Of a stretch of 64,000 nt of DNA, positions 20,677-32,224 are shown piece by piece. The notes under the pieces are model-generated. The model saw only the letters and a program-made list of their open reading frames with translations. It was not told the DNA's origin and searched no databases. Both the position numbers and the translations under genes were made by a program. Each line of letters starts with the position of its first letter. Position 1 is the first letter of the stretch. The DNA comes from Adiantum capillus-veneris (Eukaryota; Streptophyta; Polypodiopsida; Polypodiales; Pteridaceae), in the NCBI GenBank assembly GCA_014529385.2, contig CM043971.1, forward strand, positions 52,925,209 through 52,989,208, in the 5' to 3' direction.

Positions 20677-20925
20677 TCATGTACCATCATAGAGCATCTT
20701 TTCCAAAGAGAGTGCTTCAGAGTCCTTGACGAGATCTTCATTGTTTGGCCCCTCAGAATTTTGGCTGGAGTTACACTCATGCTTCATGTAACAATACTTA
20801 CATGAGACAGCTGCCCTTTGACAGATCTTTGGTAGATCCTTTGGTAGAAGGCGACTCAAATAGGGCTTCAAGCGATAACCAGTTACCTTCCTAGAGTGCT
20901 CTTTCCCATTCAAGTCCATAAGTTG
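20677..20925 (-). pseudogene. Integrase C-terminal end of gypsy A
   Basis: The minus frame reads MDLNGKEHSRKVTGYRLKPY, the standard end of Tat-type integrase ('DLEGKE..R.VNG.RLKPY'), then a Cys- and Glu-containing tail ending 15 residues after SEALSLEKM. The corresponding part of B (31960-32196) is nearly identical. It is separated from the integrase core by frame breaks at about 20925-21200. Confidence 0.75.
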
Positions 20926-21140
20926 ATACTAACTTGATTGAAAGCCTTCTTAACTATGTATGGCCCCTGCCATCTAGTTTCAAATTTGGCATCAAAACGA
21001 TTATCGAGTCAATTGTCATACCTTAGCACAAGATCTCCTTCATCGATGCCTTTGTCCTTTAGTTTCTTGTCAAGCTTCTCCTTTGCCTACGTAGCTTTTC
21101 TCTTGTAGCACTCGTATGCTGCTTCTCTTTTCCACTCAAG

Positions 21141-21967
21141 CTCAGCTAAGGTAAGAAGTCGATCCATCCATGCTTCTTGATCATCTTGTGCTGCTTTGCC
21201 ATGAAGTCACATTGTTGGAATGTTAAGCTCAATTGGTTGTAAAGTTTCTTGACCATAGACCAGGTGAAATGGTGTAAACTCCGTGGCTTCCCTATATGTG
21301 GTTCGATACGCCCACAAGGCACCATCCAAGAAGTCATCCCACAACTTTTTCTTGTTTCTCACCATCTTTCTAATGATGCCTTCAATGACACCATTAGCTT
21401 TTTCTACCAGACCATTTGACTGGGGATAGTAGGGTGTACTGTGACGATGTAAAATGTGAAGTTCTTCACAGACTTCTGTGAGCAAGTCCTTTCTAAACCC
21501 TGGACCATTATCAAAAACAATTTCCAAAGGTGTGCCAAATCTACAACAAATGTGAGTGTTGACAAATTTGCTCACTATCCTCTCATTTACCTTTGCCACA
21601 CTTTGTGCTTCCACCCACCTAGTCATATAGTCTATAGCCACTAGAATGTAGAGTTTACCATTTTTTGTCCTAGGCAGAGGACAAAAAATGCCCCACTTTT
21701 CATATAGTCTATAGCCACTAGAATGTAGAGTTTACCATTTTTTGTCCTAGGCAGAGGACCCATAGCATCAATGCCCCACTTTTCAAAGGGTCCATTTGCA
21801 AGCACAATTTGCCTTGGACCATAAACCAATCTTCTATTCCCATTTACCTGACAATTGTGACAGCTTTTACCCCAATGTTGGACATCCACATGCAAACTTG
21901 GCCAAAAACATACCCCGCAAGCAAAATCTTCTTCACAGTTAACTCTTGGGCAAAATGACCACCACAT
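21141..21967 (-). pseudogene. Integrase core of gypsy A, broken by a tandem duplication
   Basis: In minus-strand order are FEKWGIDAMGPLPRTKNGK (first catalytic Asp), VAIDYMTRWVEAQSV, RFGTPLEIVFDNGPGF (second Asp), TPYYPQSNGLVEKANGVI (Glu) and ALWAYRTTYREATEFTPF. A duplication of about 77 bp (21624-21779) repeats the YILVAIDYM region and shifts the frame, so the protein is split into 21641-21967 and 21207-21641. Integrase would insert the cDNA; this copy cannot make a whole one. Confidence 0.85.
21624..21779. repeat. 77-bp tandem duplication in the integrase gene of gypsy A
   Basis: The block starting catatagtctatagccac occurs at 21624 and again at 21701. The first copy lacks about ten bases (near 'ccatagcatc') present in the second. 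Element B has only one copy at the matching place (31190-31265). Confidence 0.9.
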
Positions 21968-24900
21968 GCCTCTTCATGCAAACCTTTTAGAATGGCTGGA
22001 ATTTCCTTGATAGTTGGTACTCTTCTGCACACTTGATCCTTTCCTCTTTGGTACAGGGATCCTTCTAGGAAGAGATACACACTTGCCTTCTTCATGAGTC
22101 TCCTCTTCTGAGCCTTCGTGAAGTCTTGTGGAAACTCACCCTCCAAAATGTAGCCAATAATGGGAGTCAATGACTCCAATTCCTGGTATCTTGGTTGCTT
22201 CACAGCAGTTGCCACCATGATCACCGACACTTCTTTCTCAACACATGTAACTGCTTGTTGTGCAAGTAAATCGGCATCTTCATTTTGTTTCCTAGGAATA
22301 TGATATAGTTTCACTTCTTCAAACTGATTAAACATCCTACGAATGGCATGAACTTTTGTCCTTAAGCTTTCATTCTTGCATGCCCAAATGCCTAAAATCT
22401 GTTTCACAATGAGAAGTGCATCTCCCTTTACCATGAGACGTTCTATACCTTGGCCAATGCATATCTTTAAACCATGAAGTAGTGTGTCGTATTCTGCTTC
22501 ATTGTTGCTAGTTGAACCTTGTAGATTGACCTTCTCTTTCTTGACCACCTCTCCACTTGGGTTGAGCAACACTAGCCCTCCCCCTGCTTTTCCTGTGGCT
22601 CGTAAAAAAGCTCCATCAAAGAACAAGGTAAAAGCATTAGGAATACTTTTTGGTGGTGGCAATGGTAGGGTCTTTACTTGAGGCACCTTAATTTCCTTCT
22701 CATGTACCCTATAAGTGAGAATCCTTGCCAATTGTGCACACACACTATCTTCTACCTTGAAAGAGTATTGGAACTCTTGCAACTCCATAATCCACTTTGA
22801 GATCCTAGTACTAAGATTTATTTGAGATGACACCCAAGGGAACAAATTTTTTGCAGTGAGAATTAGAAAAGGTTTTGGTAGCAGGTAGGATCTAAATGTT
22901 CTCACCGCAAACATGAGAGAAAGCATCATGAGTTCTGCTTCTGTGTAGCCTCTCTCCAAGGCATTCATGACCCTACTAGCAAAGTAGATGGGTCGCATCC
23001 TGGTACTGTGGGGATCTTGTTGTAGCAACACAGCACCAATTGTTTCCCTTCCAACAGTAGAGCTAACAAAGAATGTGTACTCCCAACAAGGAGGCATGAG
23101 TGTTGGTAGCTCTGACAAAATGACTTTAATGTTACAAAAGTACTCTTCAAGCTCATCAGACCATGCAAATTCTACTTGTTGTGTCAACTTTTGCAAAGGA
23201 TGAAGCAACTCTGAAGCTAAGTGAATAAAGCGTGACATATACTTCACCTTTTGAATGAATGAGATGACCTCTTTGAGACTCTTGGGTGATGGGAGCTCAA
23301 TAAGAGCCTTTGCCTTTGAAGGATCCACCTCAATGCCTTTATAGGAAACCTTGTGACCAAGCAAGATCACTTCATCCTCACCTATGTGACACTTGTCGGG
23401 GTTGAGTTGACCTCCCATGTTGTAGAGCTTCTTTAAACCTTCTTCTACCCTTTGTAGATGTAATGATTTTGAGCTATAAATGAAAAAATCATCAATAAAA
23501 ACCCTAATGGACTTTCCAAAGAATTCTTGAAACACCATGTTCATGAAGCGTTGGAAAGTTGTAGGAGCATTTGTCAGACCAAATGGCATGACTCTAAAAG
23601 CATAACAACCCCAAGGAGTGATGAAGGTTGTTTTCAACTGATCTTCCAATGCGATAGCTAATTGAAAGTAACCCGAGTAGCCATCACACACAGTGTACTT
23701 CTCATGACCAGCTACCTCATTTAGTATCTCATCCTGAAATGGGAGGGGAAAGTGATCTCTTTTTGTTGCCTCATTGAGTGGACGATAATCCACACACACC
23801 CTCCACTTGCTGTTCTTCTTGGGAGTGACAACAACGGGAGAGACCCACTCTGAATTCTCCACTAGATAAATGAAACCTGCTGCTAGAAGCTTTCTTACCT
23901 CCTTGAGTAAAGCCTGCTCCTTGATGACTCCTAGCCTTCGTAGGTTCTGAGCCTTAGGTGTGGCCTCTGGCTTCAACTCAATTTTGTGTTGAACAGCATC
24001 TACTCCATGCACATCGGTGTAGTCTTTAGCAAAAAGCCTAGGAAATTTCCTTAACACACCTTTGATCTCCTCTCTTTCATCTTTTGTAAGTGTTGTAGAT
24101 AACATACCTTCTAGCATTCTTTCATCTTCCACTTTTTGGTTTTCTTGGGAACCTACCTCTTCCAAACTTGGGCAAGAGGTCTCCTGGTTGTTTGGCTTAA
24201 ACCTTACCCCCATGACTTCGATGGAAGACTCCTCTTTAGTAATGCTGCTGCTACTTTCTCCTTCTGAAGTGCTATCGATCCAGCCTTCCTCCGTCTCACT
24301 TTGAGATGATTCTTCATGGAGCTCCTCTTGGCGTTGCTCCTTCATGTCAAAGACAACCTTCTTATGATTTTCATTCCTGCAAATTAGCTTTCCACTCTCC
24401 CAATCCTGGAAAGCTCGCATTTTCATTAGCCATGGTCTTCCTAGGATAAATGGGTAACCATTTCCTTTGGTAGACATGACATAGAAATCCACTGCCTTCT
24501 TAATGCCAAAGGCCTCCACAAAAACATTTTTACACATGCCTACGCACCTAGCCTTGCTATTGTTTGCCATCTTGATTTTAATTTCAGGTGTCTCATGGAT
24601 GTGCATGCCTAGTCTTTGCATGAGTCCCTCTGTCATGATGCAAATTTGTGCACCCCCATCCACTAGACCTTTCCTAACCAATCTTCCTTTGATGTAACAA
24701 TTTAGCACTTGTGTAATATCCTCAATCATTTCAGCATGTGCAATTTTTACAACAGGCACACTCTCTTTTACCTTTCTCCTAGTGCTAACTGCCTTTGTTA
24801 AATCCCTCCTAACTTGTGGGAATAATGCAAGAAACTGAGGCCATGAGATATCAGGACCCTTACCTCTCATGTCTTCTAACAAGTTGTATGGAGCCATACC

Positions 24901-25305
24901 ATGTCCAAGAGGGAAGTCTTGGAAATTGATACGACGTCGAGTCTTCTTAGCTTCCTTGGTATCCTTTGCCTTCTTGCCTCGTCCATGGTCACTCTGTGAT
25001 GTGACACCTTCTTTCTCTTTACCCTTCCCTCGGCCACGCTTAATGCCATTTGTTTCCATGTCAACATCATTTGAATTTGTCACCTCTACCACATGCACAT
25101 TTGGATCTGGCAAAGGTGGAACTCCTTCTACCCCTTGTGGAGGTGGTCTTGGTCCATTTGGTCTTTGTAGAAGCCTTGGTTGTTGACCACTTCCTTCACT
25201 TGCATTCATCACTGGGTAATTCAAGTTAGGTCTCCCTGGCTCCCCACGGGGCCAAGGACAATTATACATCCCATGTCCAGACTCACCGCAATTCCAACAT
25301 TGCAA
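21844..25305 (-). CDS. Tat-like gypsy polyprotein: zinc knuckle, protease, RT, RNase H, second RNase H, integrase N-terminus
   Basis: This 1153-codon open frame starts in the zinc knuckle CWNCGESGHGMYNCPWP, probably continuing from gag. Around residue 215-225 the protease site reads GLVDGGAQICIM, with DGG where DTG or DSG is usual. RT lies at about 430-650: VCVDYRPLNEA, YAFRVMPFGLTNAPTTF and the catalytic VFIDDFFIYS. The first RNase H (about 750-850) has ETIGAVLLQQDP and PIYFASRVMNALERGYTEAE. The second, at about 900-1040, has TLFFDGAFLRATGKAGGGL, SNNEAEYDTLLHGL and QNEDADLLAQQAV. The integrase H2C2 region starts at about 1090 (LHEEACGGHFAQELT). The frame ends where integrase is frameshifted. 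RT and RNase H make the cDNA inside the particle. It may still be translatable, but the element lacks an intact integrase. Confidence 0.92.
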   Translation of the reverse strand: MQCWNCGESGHGMYNCPWPRGEPGRPNLNYPVMNASEGSGQQPRLLQRPNGPRPPPQGVEGVPPLPDPNVHVVEVTNSNDVDMETNGIKRGRGKGKEKEGVTSQSDHGRGKKAKDTKEAKKTRRRINFQDFPLGHGMAPYNLLEDMRGKGPDISWPQFLALFPQVRRDLTKAVSTRRKVKESVPVVKIAHAEMIEDITQVLNCYIKGRLVRKGLVDGGAQICIMTEGLMQRLGMHIHETPEIKIKMANNSKARCVGMCKNVFVEAFGIKKAVDFYVMSTKGNGYPFILGRPWLMKMRAFQDWESGKLICRNENHKKVVFDMKEQRQEELHEESSQSETEEGWIDSTSEGESSSSITKEESSIEVMGVRFKPNNQETSCPSLEEVGSQENQKVEDERMLEGMLSTTLTKDEREEIKGVLRKFPRLFAKDYTDVHGVDAVQHKIELKPEATPKAQNLRRLGVIKEQALLKEVRKLLAAGFIYLVENSEWVSPVVVTPKKNSKWRVCVDYRPLNEATKRDHFPLPFQDEILNEVAGHEKYTVCDGYSGYFQLAIALEDQLKTTFITPWGCYAFRVMPFGLTNAPTTFQRFMNMVFQEFFGKSIRVFIDDFFIYSSKSLHLQRVEEGLKKLYNMGGQLNPDKCHIGEDEVILLGHKVSYKGIEVDPSKAKALIELPSPKSLKEVISFIQKVKYMSRFIHLASELLHPLQKLTQQVEFAWSDELEEYFCNIKVILSELPTLMPPCWEYTFFVSSTVGRETIGAVLLQQDPHSTRMRPIYFASRVMNALERGYTEAELMMLSLMFAVRTFRSYLLPKPFLILTAKNLFPWVSSQINLSTRISKWIMELQEFQYSFKVEDSVCAQLARILTYRVHEKEIKVPQVKTLPLPPPKSIPNAFTLFFDGAFLRATGKAGGGLVLLNPSGEVVKKEKVNLQGSTSNNEAEYDTLLHGLKICIGQGIERLMVKGDALLIVKQILGIWACKNESLRTKVHAIRRMFNQFEEVKLYHIPRKQNEDADLLAQQAVTCVEKEVSVIMVATAVKQPRYQELESLTPIIGYILEGEFPQDFTKAQKRRLMKKASVYLFLEGSLYQRGKDQVCRRVPTIKEIPAILKGLHEEACGGHFAQELTVKKILLAGYVFGQVCMWMSNIGVKAVTIVR

Positions 25306-26047
25306 GACTCTCCTAGGTCATGAATCTCGCTCTTCAAACTTCTTTGCTTGTCCCTTTGGACCTACAACTTGTGCAAGGTGAATTGACAAGCTTCTTAAAG
25401 ATTCATTTAACTTCTCAATCACTTCCGTCGTTTCCTCAGGAAGCTCCCTAGATGTTGATGCTTGTGACTTACCTTTGGGTCTAAGACCTTCTATTGGAAC
25501 CTCCCCCCTTAAGCACTTGAGTTTCTTATATTTCTCAGCAGCCCTAGTTTCAGCTGCATCAAAGGTAGCAGGTGCACCCGCCTCAACTCTTACCTTAAGG
25601 TTAGGAAAGAGTCCGCGGCTATGAACCTCTCCTTCTTTAGAAACTCTGCACCATCACCAAGGTTAGCAACATTTCTCACCCATACAGCCCAAAGACATAG
25701 AAACTCTTGCTTGTATAAGTAGTAGTCATCTAAGTATTTTTTCTTATGAGAAACAATGTCTTGCCATACTTTTTGAGTGTTTTGGGGATCAAAGAAGTAT
25801 TTCTTGAAACGATTCAAAACTTCTGTGTGATTCCCCTTAACTTCCTCAGGCAAAGAGTCAAACCAAGTGCTAACATCTTTCTAAGGACCACCTCAAACAT
25901 TTCTACACGTTCTTGATCAGTTACTATCCTCTTAATACGGCAAGACATCTTGAATTCGCAAAAATGATTCTGCATCCTCTCCAGGCTCTCCAAAGAAAAG
26001 AGGATATCCAGACATTTGGCGTTGGCTCTCCATTGAATTGATTCCAA
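25306..26047 (-). pseudogene. Gag of gypsy A
   Basis: The minus frame begins MESIQWRANAKCLDILF and contains the Gag core FKKYFFDPQNTQKVWQDIV, then KKYLDDYYLYKQEFLCLWAV. It is broken by frame changes near 25850 and 25610 and by a stop before the zinc knuckle at 25305. Element B carries the same gag in a single longer frame (29593-30000) without the first break. Gag would package the RNA. Confidence 0.8.
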
Positions 26048-26099
26048 AGTGACGCACGTTTTTGTTTTTTCAATAATATTTTCTAAATTGCAATCTACT

Positions 26100-26318
26100 C
26101 TACAACAAAATAAAAATATTCACATCAAATGACCTATGATAATCAATTAGAGGTAGGATGACAGGGTTTGGTGACGCGAGAATTTCTCCTACTCTTTGGG
26201 CACCAAACATGAACACCATACGTTGTTGAAAATAGATTTTTCTACTAATTGCAATGTTTACTCTAATGTGTGGAGTGAAATGAAAGGGGAAAACCTCTAT
26301 TCCTGGGCCATTATCCAT
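26100..26318 (-). CDS. 72-aa leader ORF 2 of gypsy A (unknown)
   Basis: It is open from ATG to stop. The core 'MVFMFGAQRVGEILASPNP' followed by VILPLIDYHRSFDVNIF is related to leader ORF 1 (26340-26552) in the same order, so the two look like an old tandem duplication. The counterpart in element B (plus strand, near 27499-27670) is frameshifted after GEI. I do not recognise the family. Confidence 0.4.
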   Translation of the reverse strand: MDNGPGIEVFPFHFTPHIRVNIAISRKIYFQQRMVFMFGAQRVGEILASPNPVILPLIDYHRSFDVNIFILL

Positions 26319-26339
26319 GGTCTATGCATGACCTAATTC

Positions 26340-26522
26340 TTAAAACAAAACAAAAATATATACGTCCAAACTAAGGTCATACGAAATAAGAGGCAAAATA
26401 AAAGGATTTACTGAAGCGTTTATCTCGGCCAACCTACGAGGGCCCAAAATTCTACGAATTACTCGTTGAAATTGTAACTTAGTACTAACAATTATGTGCA
26501 CCTTTTGCTTTGCAATGGGAAT

Positions 26523-26552
<30 letters not shown>
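26340..26552 (-). CDS. 70-aa leader ORF 1 of gypsy A (unknown)
   Basis: It is open from ATG to stop. The core reads ILGPRRLAEINASVNPFILP then LISYDLSLDVYIFVLF. The matching plus-strand stretch in element B (about 27300-27477) is open too and differs by a few amino acids, with the same stop. It lies in the leader between the presumed 5' LTR and gag. Conservation of two paralogous peptides in both copies hints that they are, or were, coding. Confidence 0.45.
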
Positions 26553-27296
<744 letters not shown>

Positions 27297-27887
27297 TCCC
27301 ATTGCAAGGCAAAAGGTGTACATAATTGTTAGCACTAAGTTACAATTTCAACGAGTAATTCGTAGAATTTTGGGCCCTCGTAGGTTGGCCGAGATAAACC
27401 CTTCAGTAAATCCTTTTATGTTGCCTCTTATTAGGTACGACCTTAGTTTGGACGTCTATATTTTTGTTTTGTTTTAAGAATTAGGTCATGCATAGACCAT
27501 GGATAATGGCCCAGGAATAGAGGTTTTCCCCTTCCATTTCACTCCACACATTAGAGTAAACATTGCAATTAGTAGAAAAATCCATTTTCAACAACGTATG
27601 GTGTTCATGTTTGGTGCCCAAAGAGTAGGAGAAATTCGCATCACCAAACCTTGTCATCCTACCTCTAATTGATTATCATAGGTCATTTGATGTGAATATT
27701 TTTATTTTGTTGTAGAATAGATTGCAATTTAGAAAATATTATTGAAAAAACAAAAACGTGCGTCATTTTGGAATCAATTCAATGGAGAGCCAACGCCAAA
27801 TGTCTGGATAGCCTTTTTTCTTTGGAGAGCCTAGAAAGGATGCAGAATTATTTTGGTGAATTTCAAGATGTCTTGCCGTATTAAGAG

Positions 27888-29476
27888 TGTAACATTTAAT
27901 GGCCTAATAACTTGTGTGTAGCGGAAATGAGCATGAACATAGTGGGCATTCCATTAGAATAGATTCCTAATGAGAATTACAAGAGTGCTTGGGTGGAGAG
28001 AGCAACAAAAAGCATAACACCTAGTTAGATAGCATCGACAATACTTTCAAGAGAGAGAAAAATTAAGCTATTGACAACAGTTGAGGACCGGATTTGCATG
28101 GAGCCGGTCCCCCCTCCAAAAGGCTTTGTATTATGGTTTCTCCCATCAAGAGAGACATGGTACAATACAATTCTTTGTGTTCCTTCAAGACTAGCTAGTG
28201 CAATGAAGATGAAAGCTTCATGCACTAAGCAAAACACTTAACAAACACAACTTTAATTATCCCCGTTCTCAGACCCAAGACCTCACACACCTTCGAAGAT
28301 GGTGAGAGCTAGCAGGGTATGAGAGTAGATTGAGAGGAAGAAGGAGTATCTTACGAGAAAGATGTACATCTCCTCACATAATCACTCATATTAGCATAGC
28401 TTTAGCTTAGTAATTAGCTTGGTAGAGGATATGAGCATGCATTGAAGCTTGGCTCTTGGTTGGATTTGCATCCACATGCCAAGAGTGTGTTGATGTAGGC
28501 TTCTATCTCACAAGCTTGGAGTAGGTGATGAGCTCTCCATTAAAGCTTGGGAAAAGATAGTCTTCTTTGCTTCACACATAGACTGTGTGTGAGTGTGTGT
28601 GTGTGATAATGCCTTGCAAAAATCAGCCCCCTCTCTCTCTTGGGCGAGCCCCCTTGCTATTTGCTCTTCCTGCAGCCTCATTGGCTCTCCCCAAGTCAAG
28701 CTAATCACAATTAAGCAGCATAAATGATAGCCTTCTGACATGTGTCCCCCTTTCCCCTTTTGTGAGAGTTTTAGGTAATTAAATAATTAAACTAAACTCT
28801 CATTGGACCCCTTTGCCTCCTGGCCAATAGGAATCAGGCAAGCCATGGGGCTCTTGAAAGCTCATTGGATCCCTTGGGAGACTGCCCAATAGTCTTCTAG
28901 GAGACTTAATTCTCATTGGTTTCTTTTATTAAATGTTTTTAAATTAATTAAACTAGATTTACTTTAGCTTAATTATCATTGGTCCACTTCAAGGGTCATC
29001 CAATAGGAATTGGGCACACCTTGTGGGCATCTGGGCTAGGGAGCTGACATGTGTCCCTAATTCCCTTTGTGTAAAGGGGCTTGTGTGTGTGTGTGTGGCT
29101 TTCTCTCTCATCCCCTAGAAGAAGGGCTCGCCCCCTCCCGTGTAGGGATGTGCAAAGACTTTTAGGGCACACACAAAGCATCCAATTTTCCCTAGGGTTG
29201 ACCTTTGGACACAACCTTTGAATTTTGGAACCTTAGCATTTTGGAAGTCTTAATGGGCTGAACCTTAGGGTCTTTTAAGCCCATTGTTGCACATGGCTCT
29301 TTTGCAGATGGCCCCCCCTTTGGATCCCTATTTTCCCTCCTTTTGATCCCTACTGTGGCCGGTCTGCTAGCTTAACCAATATTCTAGCTTTTTCTCCCCT
29401 GGCACTTCCCCACATTAAATGATCAGTTTAATATGAGAAAATCATTTAGGAGAATTAGATATTGATTATTATGACA
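27888..29476 (-). mobile_element. Solo LTR of chromovirus family C in gypsy B
   Basis: Its ends (tgtaacatttaatgg ... ttattatgaca) are the inverse of the C LTR ends (tgtcataataac ... aaatgttaca). The 5-bp sequence aagag flanks it at 27883-27887 and 29477-29481. Element A has the unoccupied site ccgtattaagaggatag at the matching place (25920-25945, inverse), so the insertion postdates the separation of A and B. The interior shares the C LTR's CA/GT tracts and the repeated 'ggacacatgtca' and 'ttaggaatctattctaatg' segments. It arose by recombination between the two LTRs of a full element. Confidence 0.92.
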
Positions 29477-30520
29477 AAGAGGATAGTAACTGATCAAGAA
29501 CGTGTAGAAATGTTTGAGGTGGTCCTTAGGAAAGATGCTAGCACTTGGTTTGACTCTTTGCCGAGGAAGTTAAGGGGAATCACACAGAAGTTTTGAATCG
29601 TTTCAAGAAATACTTCTTTGATCCCCAAAACACTCAAAAAGTATGGCAAGACATTGTTTCCCATAAGAAAAAAGACTTAGATGACTACTACTTGTACAAG
29701 AAAGAGTTTCTACGTCTTTGGGCTGTATGGGTGAGAAATGTTGCTAACCCTAGTGATGGTGCAGAGTTCCTAAAGAAGGAGAGGTTCATAGCTGGACTCT
29801 TTCCTGACCTTAAGGTAAAAGTTGAGGCGGGTGCACCTTCTACCTTTGATGCAGCTGAAACTAGGGCTGCTGAGAAATATATGAAACTCGAGTGCTTAAG
29901 GGGGGAGGTTCCAATAGAATGTCTTAGACCCAAAGGTAAGTCACAAGCATCAACATCTAGGGAGCTTCCTGAGGTAACAGCGGAAGTGATTGGAAGTTAA
30001 ATGAATCTTTAAGCAGCATGTCAATTCATCTTGCACAAGCTGTAGGTCCAAAGGGACAAGCAAAGAAGTCTGAAGAGCGAGATTCATGACTTAGAAGAGT
30101 CTTGCAATGTTGGAAGTGTGGTGAGTCTGGGCATGGGATGTATAATTGTCCTTGGCCCCGTGGGGAGCCAGGGAGACCTAACTTGAATTACCCAGTGACG
30201 AATGCAGGTGAAGGAACTCGTCAGCAACCACGGCTTCTACAAAGGCCAAATGGAGCAAGACCACCTCCACAAGGAGTGGAAGGACTTCCACCTTTGCCAG
30301 ACCCAAATGTGCATGTGGTAGAGGTGACAAATTCAAGAGAGGTTGACATGGAAGCAAATGGCATTAAGCGTGGCCAAGGGAAAGGTAAGGAGAAAGAAGG
30401 AGTTTCATCACAAAGTGACCATGGACGAGAAAAGAAGGCAAAGGAGACCAAGGAAGCTAAGAGGACTCGACGTCGTATCAACCTCCAAGACTTTCCTCTT
30501 GGACATGGAACCAAGGTATA
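29477..30520 (+). pseudogene. Gag and zinc knuckle of gypsy B
   Basis: Gag reads RFKKYFFDPQNTQKVWQDIV, then ERFIAGLFPDLKVKVEAGAP and EVPIECLRPKGKSQASTS, with a stop at 30000. The zinc knuckle CWKCGESGHGMYNCPWP is at about 30110-30160 in another frame, followed by the proline-rich 'PPPQGVEGLPPLPDPN' part and a lysine-rich stretch. The frame ends at 30520 where the large deletion joins the RNase H region. Confidence 0.82.
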
Positions 30521-30750
30521 GAACGTCTCATGGTAAAGGGAGATGCACTTCTCATTGTGAAGCAGATTTTAGGCATTTTGGCATGCAAGAATGAAAACCT
30601 AAGGACAAAAGTTCATGCCATTCGTAGGTTGTTTAATCAGTTTGAAAAAGTGCAACTATATCATATTCCTACGAGACAAAATGAAGATGCCGATTTACTT
30701 GCACAACAAGCAGTTACATGTGTTGAGAAAGAAGTGTAGGTGATCATGGT
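30512..30750 (+). pseudogene. Second RNase H fragment of gypsy B after a 2.4-kb deletion
   Basis: Sequence jumps from the end of the FPLGHG segment (A equivalent about 24895) to the frame MVKGDALLIVKQILGILACK (A equivalent about 22450). The remaining part includes FNQFEKVQLYHIPTRQNEDA and ends with a TAG after CVEKEV. The junction has two non-template bases (aa) beside short matching bases (tgg/cca). Confidence 0.8.
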
Positions 30751-30799
30751 GGCATCTGTTGTGAAGCAACCAAGATACCAGGGATTGGAGTCATTGACT

Positions 30800-32196
30800 C
30801 CCATATTGGCTACATTTTGGAGGGTGAGTTTCCACAAGACTTCACGAAGGCTCAGAAGAGGAGACTCATGAAGAAGGCAAGTGCGTATCTCTTCCTAGAA
30901 GGATCCCTCTACCAAAGAGGGAAGGATCAAGGGTGCAGAAGAGTACCAACTATTGAGGAAATCCCAGCCATTCTAAAAGGTTTGCATGAAGAAACATGTG
31001 GTGGTCATTTTGCCCAAGAATTAACGTGAAGAAGATTTTGCTTGCGGGGTATGTTTTTGGCCAAGTCTGCATGTGGATGTCCAACTTTGGTGTAAAAGTT
31101 GTCACAATTGTCAGGTAAATGGGAATAAGAGATTGGTTTATGGTCCAAGGCAAATCATGCTTGCAAATGGACCCTTTGAAAAGTGGGGCATTGATGCTAT
31201 GGGTCCTCTGCTTAGGACAAAAAATGGTAAAGTCTACATTCTAGTGGCGATAGACTATATGACTAGGGGGTGGAAGCACAACGTGTGGCAAAGGTAAATG
31301 AGAGGACAGTGAGCAAATTTGTCTACACTCATATTTGTTGTAGATTTGGCACACCTTTGGAAATTGTTTCTGATAATGGTCCAGGGTTTAGAAAGGGCTT
31401 GCTCACAAAAGTGTGTGAAGAACTTCACATTTTACATCGTCACAGTACACCCTACTATCCCCAGTCAAATGGTCTGGTAGAAAAAGCTAATGGTGTCATT
31501 GCAGGCATCATTAGAAAGATGGTGAGAAACAAAACAAATTTGTGGGATGACTTCTTGGATGGTGCCTTGTGGGCGTATCGAACCACATATAGGGAAGCCA
31601 CGGAGTTTACACCATTTCACCTGGTCTATGGTCAAGAGGCTTTACAACCAATTGAGCTCAACATTCCAACAATGCGACTTCAGGGCAAAGCAGCACAAGA
31701 TGATCAAGAAGCATGGATGGATCGACTTCTTACCTTAGCTAAGCTTGAGTGGAAAAGAGAAGTAGCATACGAGTGCTACAAGAGGAAAGCTACGTAGGCG
31801 AAGGAGAAGCTTGACAAGAAACTAAAGGACAAAGGCATCAATGAAGGAGATCTTGTGCTAAGGTATGACAATCGACTCGATAATTGTTTTGATGCCAAAT
31901 TTGAAACTAGATGGCAGGGGCCATACATAGTTAAGAAGGCTTTCAATTCAAGTTACTATCAACTTATGGACTTGAATAGGAAAGAGCACTCTAGGAAGGT
32001 AAATGGTTATCGCTTGAAGCCCTATTTGAGTCGCCTTCTACCAAAGATCTGTCAAAGGGCAGCTGTCTCATGTAAGTATTGTTACATAAAGCATGAGTGT
32101 AACTCCAGCCAAAATTCTAAGGGGCCAAACAATGAAGATCTCGTCAAGGACTCTGAAGCACTCTCTTTGGAAAAGATGCTCTATGATGGTACATGA
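30800..32196 (+). pseudogene. Integrase of gypsy B
   Basis: It contains FTKAQKRRLMKKASAYLFLE, the H2C2 zinc region (LHEETCGGHFAQELT; CHNCQVNGNKRLVYG) and the core (FEKWGIDAMGPLLRTKNGK; SDNGPGFRKGL; PQSNGLVEKANGVI), then RWQGPYIVKKAFNSSYYQLM and the LKPYLSRLL end. The catalytic D, D and E are present, but frameshifts near 31025, 31265 and a stop at 31797 disrupt it. It has only one copy of the segment duplicated in A. Confidence 0.88.
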
Positions 32197-32224
32197 ATAT
32201 ACCATCATCCTGGGGGAGGGCTAA

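Noticed and set aside
21844-25305. The 1153-codon frame as a host gene
   Set aside because: Protease, RT, two RNase H domains and the integrase start are in retrotransposon order, and copy B shows the same family.
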